17,534 bases of DNA from Deltaproteobacteria bacterium. GTDB taxonomy: Bacteria; Desulfobacterota; Desulfobacteria; Desulfobacterales; SURF-15. Both the position numbers and the translations under genes were made by a program. Positions 15,707 through 17,534 of this stretch are shown here, one piece after another. Numbering within the stretch: the stretch's first letter is position 1; each line of letters opens with the position of its first letter. The notes below the pieces were generated by a model. It searched no databases, had not been told where the DNA came from, and saw only the letters and a list, made by a program, of their open reading frames with translations. The stretch is taken from NCBI GenBank assembly GCA_024644775.1, contig JAHEHB010000058.1:1-17534 (forward strand). Direction: 5' to 3'.

Positions 15707-15863
15707 AGCGTGGCAGAGGTCAATTAAATGGATTCCCGGTTATGCAGAAAGCTCAAGTTGAGCAACGTCGGCTTTGAAGGTAATCCGATTCGCGGATGTG
15801 TGAAACTCGCGCATAAGGGAGCGTAACACCGACCGGGGCTTCGAGAGAAACAATATATCATGG

Positions 15864-16033
15864 AAATTCCAAGCACCAAAACACAAATACCAAATAAAAA
15901 TCATTGACCCAAATACAAAATTCTAAACATTCAGATCAGCCACAAGATACTATATAACTTATTAGAATGTTTCGATCATTGGATATTGGAATTTGGATAT
16001 TATTTGGAATTTGAGTATTGGGATTTGGAATTT
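15864..16033. repeat. Large imperfect AT-rich inverted repeat
   Basis: The outer ends AAATTCCAA (15864-15872) and TTGGAATTT (16025-16033) are perfect inverse complements. The inner ends AAACATTC (15925-15932) and GAATGTTT (15965-15972) are too. Between them the arms stay related but mismatched: CAAATACCAAATAA on the left faces a TTATTTGGAATTTG on the right. The right arm itself is built from iterated TTTGGAAT/TTGGATAT words. The loop is about 32 nt. The whole could fold into one long imperfect hairpin as RNA or cruciform. There is no coding potential. It resembles an intergenic repeat family rather than a terminator. Confidence 0.65.
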
Positions 16034-16121
16034 TTAACCTGCATCCGGACAATCAAATTGCTTTTATCTGGCTGGTTTACTATTTACTTTGACGTTACCG
16101 TGATCCAAAAGCAATTCCGAC

Positions 16122-16151
16122 TTGACAAAAATGTGTTGTAGGCGGTAAATC
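16122..16151 (+). promoter_or_regulatory. Candidate promoter for the aldolase-fmdB unit
   Basis: A perfect TTGACA (16122-16127) is followed after 18 bp by TAAATC (16146-16151), a weak -10. It lies about 65 bp before the aldolase ATG. The poor -10 keeps this tentative. Confidence 0.3.
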
Positions 16152-16214
16152 TAACCTGATATTCATTCCAGTAATCATCGGCTTTTCGAGAAATTCGGAG
16201 AATGGAGAGGCATT

Positions 16215-17138
16215 ATGACAGAGGAACTGACCCTGCCGGAGGGTTCATGGGTTGCGTTGGTTACGCCGTTTGATAAAAACGGCAATGTGGACATGGACTG
16301 CTTTCGTCGGCTGGTCGACTTCCATGTGGCCAATGGTACCGACGGTTTACTTTTTATGGGATCCACGGGAGAATCCCCATCGCTTTCCATGGAGGAACGG
16401 CGCGACATTATCACCGAAATGACCGCGTATTGCCGGGGAAAGATCCCTGCCTTCCATGGGGTTACATGCGCTACCACATCAGCCACTGTCGAGCTTGCTC
16501 GTCATGCCGAAGAGTCAGGCGCCGATGGGGTGATGATGGTGGTCCCTCCCTATATTGCGCCCCCTCAGAGTGCCATCTTCGAATATTTCAATACGGTTTG
16601 CAAATCCATCAAAATCGCAGTTGCCCTTTACAACAATCCTGCTCGGGTGGTTGTAAATATCAATCCTGAAACGATCATTCGGCTGGCCCGAGAATGCCCC
16701 AATCTGGTGGCAGATAAGGAGGCGGTACCGAATGTGGGTCAACTTGCTGCGGTAATGGACGGTACCGCCGGTAAACTGAAATTGCTGTGTTGCGATGCAC
16801 CGAATTACGCGATTACCTTGCCGACTCTGGCAATGGGGGGGCATGGAACGGCCAACGTATCCGGCAATGTCATACCAAAAGAAATGGCAGAAATGTCCCG
16901 ACCGTGGGGAGGCTGGGAAGATGTCTTGCGTAGCCGGAATTTGTACTTTGAAAACTTGCCGGTCATGGAAGCGGCCTACTCTCACACCAACCCGGTGGCC
17001 GTAAAGGCCATGGTGAAGCTGCTTGGATTTCCGGTGGGTGAGCCTCGACCGCCGCTCCCCGCACTGAACACGAAACAGTTGCAGCCCCTGGAAGAACTCA
17101 TAAAACGCCTCGAGCTTCGAGAGCGCTACGGGCTCTAA
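16215..17138 (+). CDS. DHDPS/N-acetylneuraminate-lyase family aldolase (DapA-like)
   Basis: A 307-residue class I aldolase-fold protein. The Schiff-base lysine is K168 in VADKEA, the proton-relay tyrosine is Y139 in LYNNPAR, and the GSTGE motif (49-53) binds the keto-acid carboxylate. R144 lies where DapA binds the second substrate, but the usual Thr-Gly after it is replaced by VVVN. GGHGTANVSGNVIP (208-221) is the usual C-terminal block of the barrel. GGAGAGG (16204-16210) lies four bases before the ATG. The family includes dihydrodipicolinate synthase, sialic-acid lyase, 2-keto-3-deoxy-sugar-acid aldolases and dehydratases, all using pyruvate or a keto acid. With no lysine-synthesis neighbours and catabolic genes upstream, a degradative keto-acid aldolase is more likely than DapA, but the substrate is open. 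It is followed after 14 bp by an FmdB-type gene. Confidence 0.92.
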   Translation: MTEELTLPEGSWVALVTPFDKNGNVDMDCFRRLVDFHVANGTDGLLFMGSTGESPSLSMEERRDIITEMTAYCRGKIPAFHGVTCATTSATVELARHAEESGADGVMMVVPPYIAPPQSAIFEYFNTVCKSIKIAVALYNNPARVVVNINPETIIRLARECPNLVADKEAVPNVGQLAAVMDGTAGKLKLLCCDAPNYAITLPTLAMGGHGTANVSGNVIPKEMAEMSRPWGGWEDVLRSRNLYFENLPVMEAAYSHTNPVAVKAMVKLLGFPVGEPRPPLPALNTKQLQPLEELIKRLELRERYGL

Positions 17139-17152
17139 CAAGGTAAATGCAA

Positions 17153-17338
17153 ATGCCTTTGATCAATTTTAAATGCAATGCTTGTGGCGAAACATTCGAA
17201 TCTTTTCAAAGATTTCGGGATGGGTTTGACAACGCACCGGCCTGTCCAAGTTGCGGCAGCGACGAAACCGTCGTTGCGGATTCGTCGCTTGACGATGTCA
17301 CCTGCGAACCGATGGCCGGCACCGGTCCTATCCGATGA
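17153..17338 (+). CDS. FmdB-type putative regulatory zinc ribbon protein
   Basis: A 61-residue protein with two CxxC pairs, C8-x-x-C11 and C31-x-x-C34, which should form one zinc ribbon. The start MPLINFKCNACGETFE closely follows the MPxYEYxCxxCG pattern of the FmdB family, named after a gene next to formamidase/amidase operons. A further lone Cys is at 51. The ATG at 17153 is preferred to the in-frame ATG at 17147 because it gives the family N-terminus and a better distance (9 bases) from AAGG (17140-17143). Its role is not established; family members are usually small partners of catabolic operons and are called putative regulators. It is 14 bp after the aldolase and probably cotranscribed. 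Confidence 0.85.
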   Translation: MPLINFKCNACGETFESFQRFRDGFDNAPACPSCGSDETVVADSSLDDVTCEPMAGTGPIR

Positions 17339-17534
17339 ACGAAAAGTTGATGCAGCCGGTGGCTGCACTGGAAACGCATTGATATCGGCAGGTTTTGTTC
17401 AGACAGGATCGACTGGATTCAAATAAGTGACCCCTTTGGGGTAGCCGTTGTCTTTCAATGGGCGATACTCGAAACTTGATACTTGCCTGTCCCGTTGAAA
17501 ACGGGGAAACTTGGGAAAGGTATTCTTTCAATTT
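17339..17534. other. Unassigned 3' end of the window
   Basis: 196 bp with no supported gene. It holds three small perfect hairpins: TGCAGCC-GGT-GGCTGCA (17351-17367), ACCCC-TTT-GGGGT (17430-17442) and CCCGTT-GAA-AACGGG (17491-17505). None is followed by a U-run, so none is a convincing terminator. The last could belong to a leader of a gene beyond the window. Confidence 0.4.

Larger units (their letters stand above)
15707..16214. other. Gene-free region of 508 bp before the aldolase gene
   Basis: No credible ORF on either strand. The first 150 bases have normal GC and contain the imperfect pairing GTCGG...CCGAC with GTGT...ACAC inside it (about 15766-15836), of unknown meaning. The next 170 bases are a large AT-rich inverted repeat (15864-16033). 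The last part holds a TTGACA promoter candidate and the ribosome binding site of the next gene. The gap marks the aldolase pair as a separate transcription unit. Confidence 0.6.

Noticed and set aside
15766..15836. Structured RNA or group II intron domain V remnant
   Set aside because: Some pairing is possible, but the conserved domain V bases are not present and no reverse transcriptase fragment is nearby.
17351..17505. Three short hairpins as a riboswitch or terminator
   Set aside because: No U-run follows any of them and I could not match the conserved bases of riboswitch classes I know. Covariance-model searches would decide.

Overview
The window is a catabolic neighbourhood of a mesophilic, probably anaerobic bacterium of mid-range GC. 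Two solute-uptake operons, each joined to CoA-dependent carbon-chain-cleaving enzymes, flank a tail-to-tail pair of MFS transporters. Small AT-rich and MITE-like repeats lie between several genes. The gene types and this style of repeat remind me of Desulfobacterota (Desulfobacterales-type sulfate reducers), but no phylogenetic marker is present, so that placement is inference.

Region 1 (about 1-7160, all + strand) holds an aconitase-family hydratase in two subunits (LeuC-like and LeuD-like), a complete TRAP transporter (DctM, DctP, DctQ), an HMG-CoA-lyase-family enzyme and a class III (CaiB/BaiF) CoA-transferase. Three junctions are ATGA overlaps. No leuA or leuB is present and the genes sit with a transporter, so a degradative role is more likely than leucine synthesis. 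The best reading is a C5 branched dicarboxylate pathway. The TRAP system imports the acid, the LeuCD-like enzyme hydrates it (for example citraconate to (R)-citramalate), the CoA-transferase makes citramalyl-CoA, and the lyase splits that into acetyl-CoA and pyruvate. A MITE-like element of about 155 bp lies between the hydratase genes and dctM.

Region 2 (about 7160-9700) has two unrelated-looking MFS transporters that converge with only 13 bp between their stop codons. The first (+) carries short tandem repeats at its 5' end and has an uncertain start. The second (-) is divergent from region 3.

Region 3 (about 9700-15706, + strand) starts with a 462-bp intergenic region that holds a good sigma70-like promoter. 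It continues with a complete tripartite tricarboxylate transporter in the order tctC, tctB, tctA, with a strong hairpin terminator/attenuator after tctC. A zinc-dependent beta-keto acid cleavage enzyme (BKACE/DUF849) and an acyl-CoA ligase follow, joined by an ATGA overlap. This looks like uptake, beta-keto acid cleavage with acetyl-CoA, and activation of an acid product.

Region 4 (15707-17534) has a 508-bp gene-free stretch with a large imperfect inverted repeat, then a DHDPS/NAL-family aldolase, a small FmdB-type zinc ribbon protein and an unassigned 3' end. I saw no tRNA, rRNA, CRISPR array, transposase or recognisable riboswitch.
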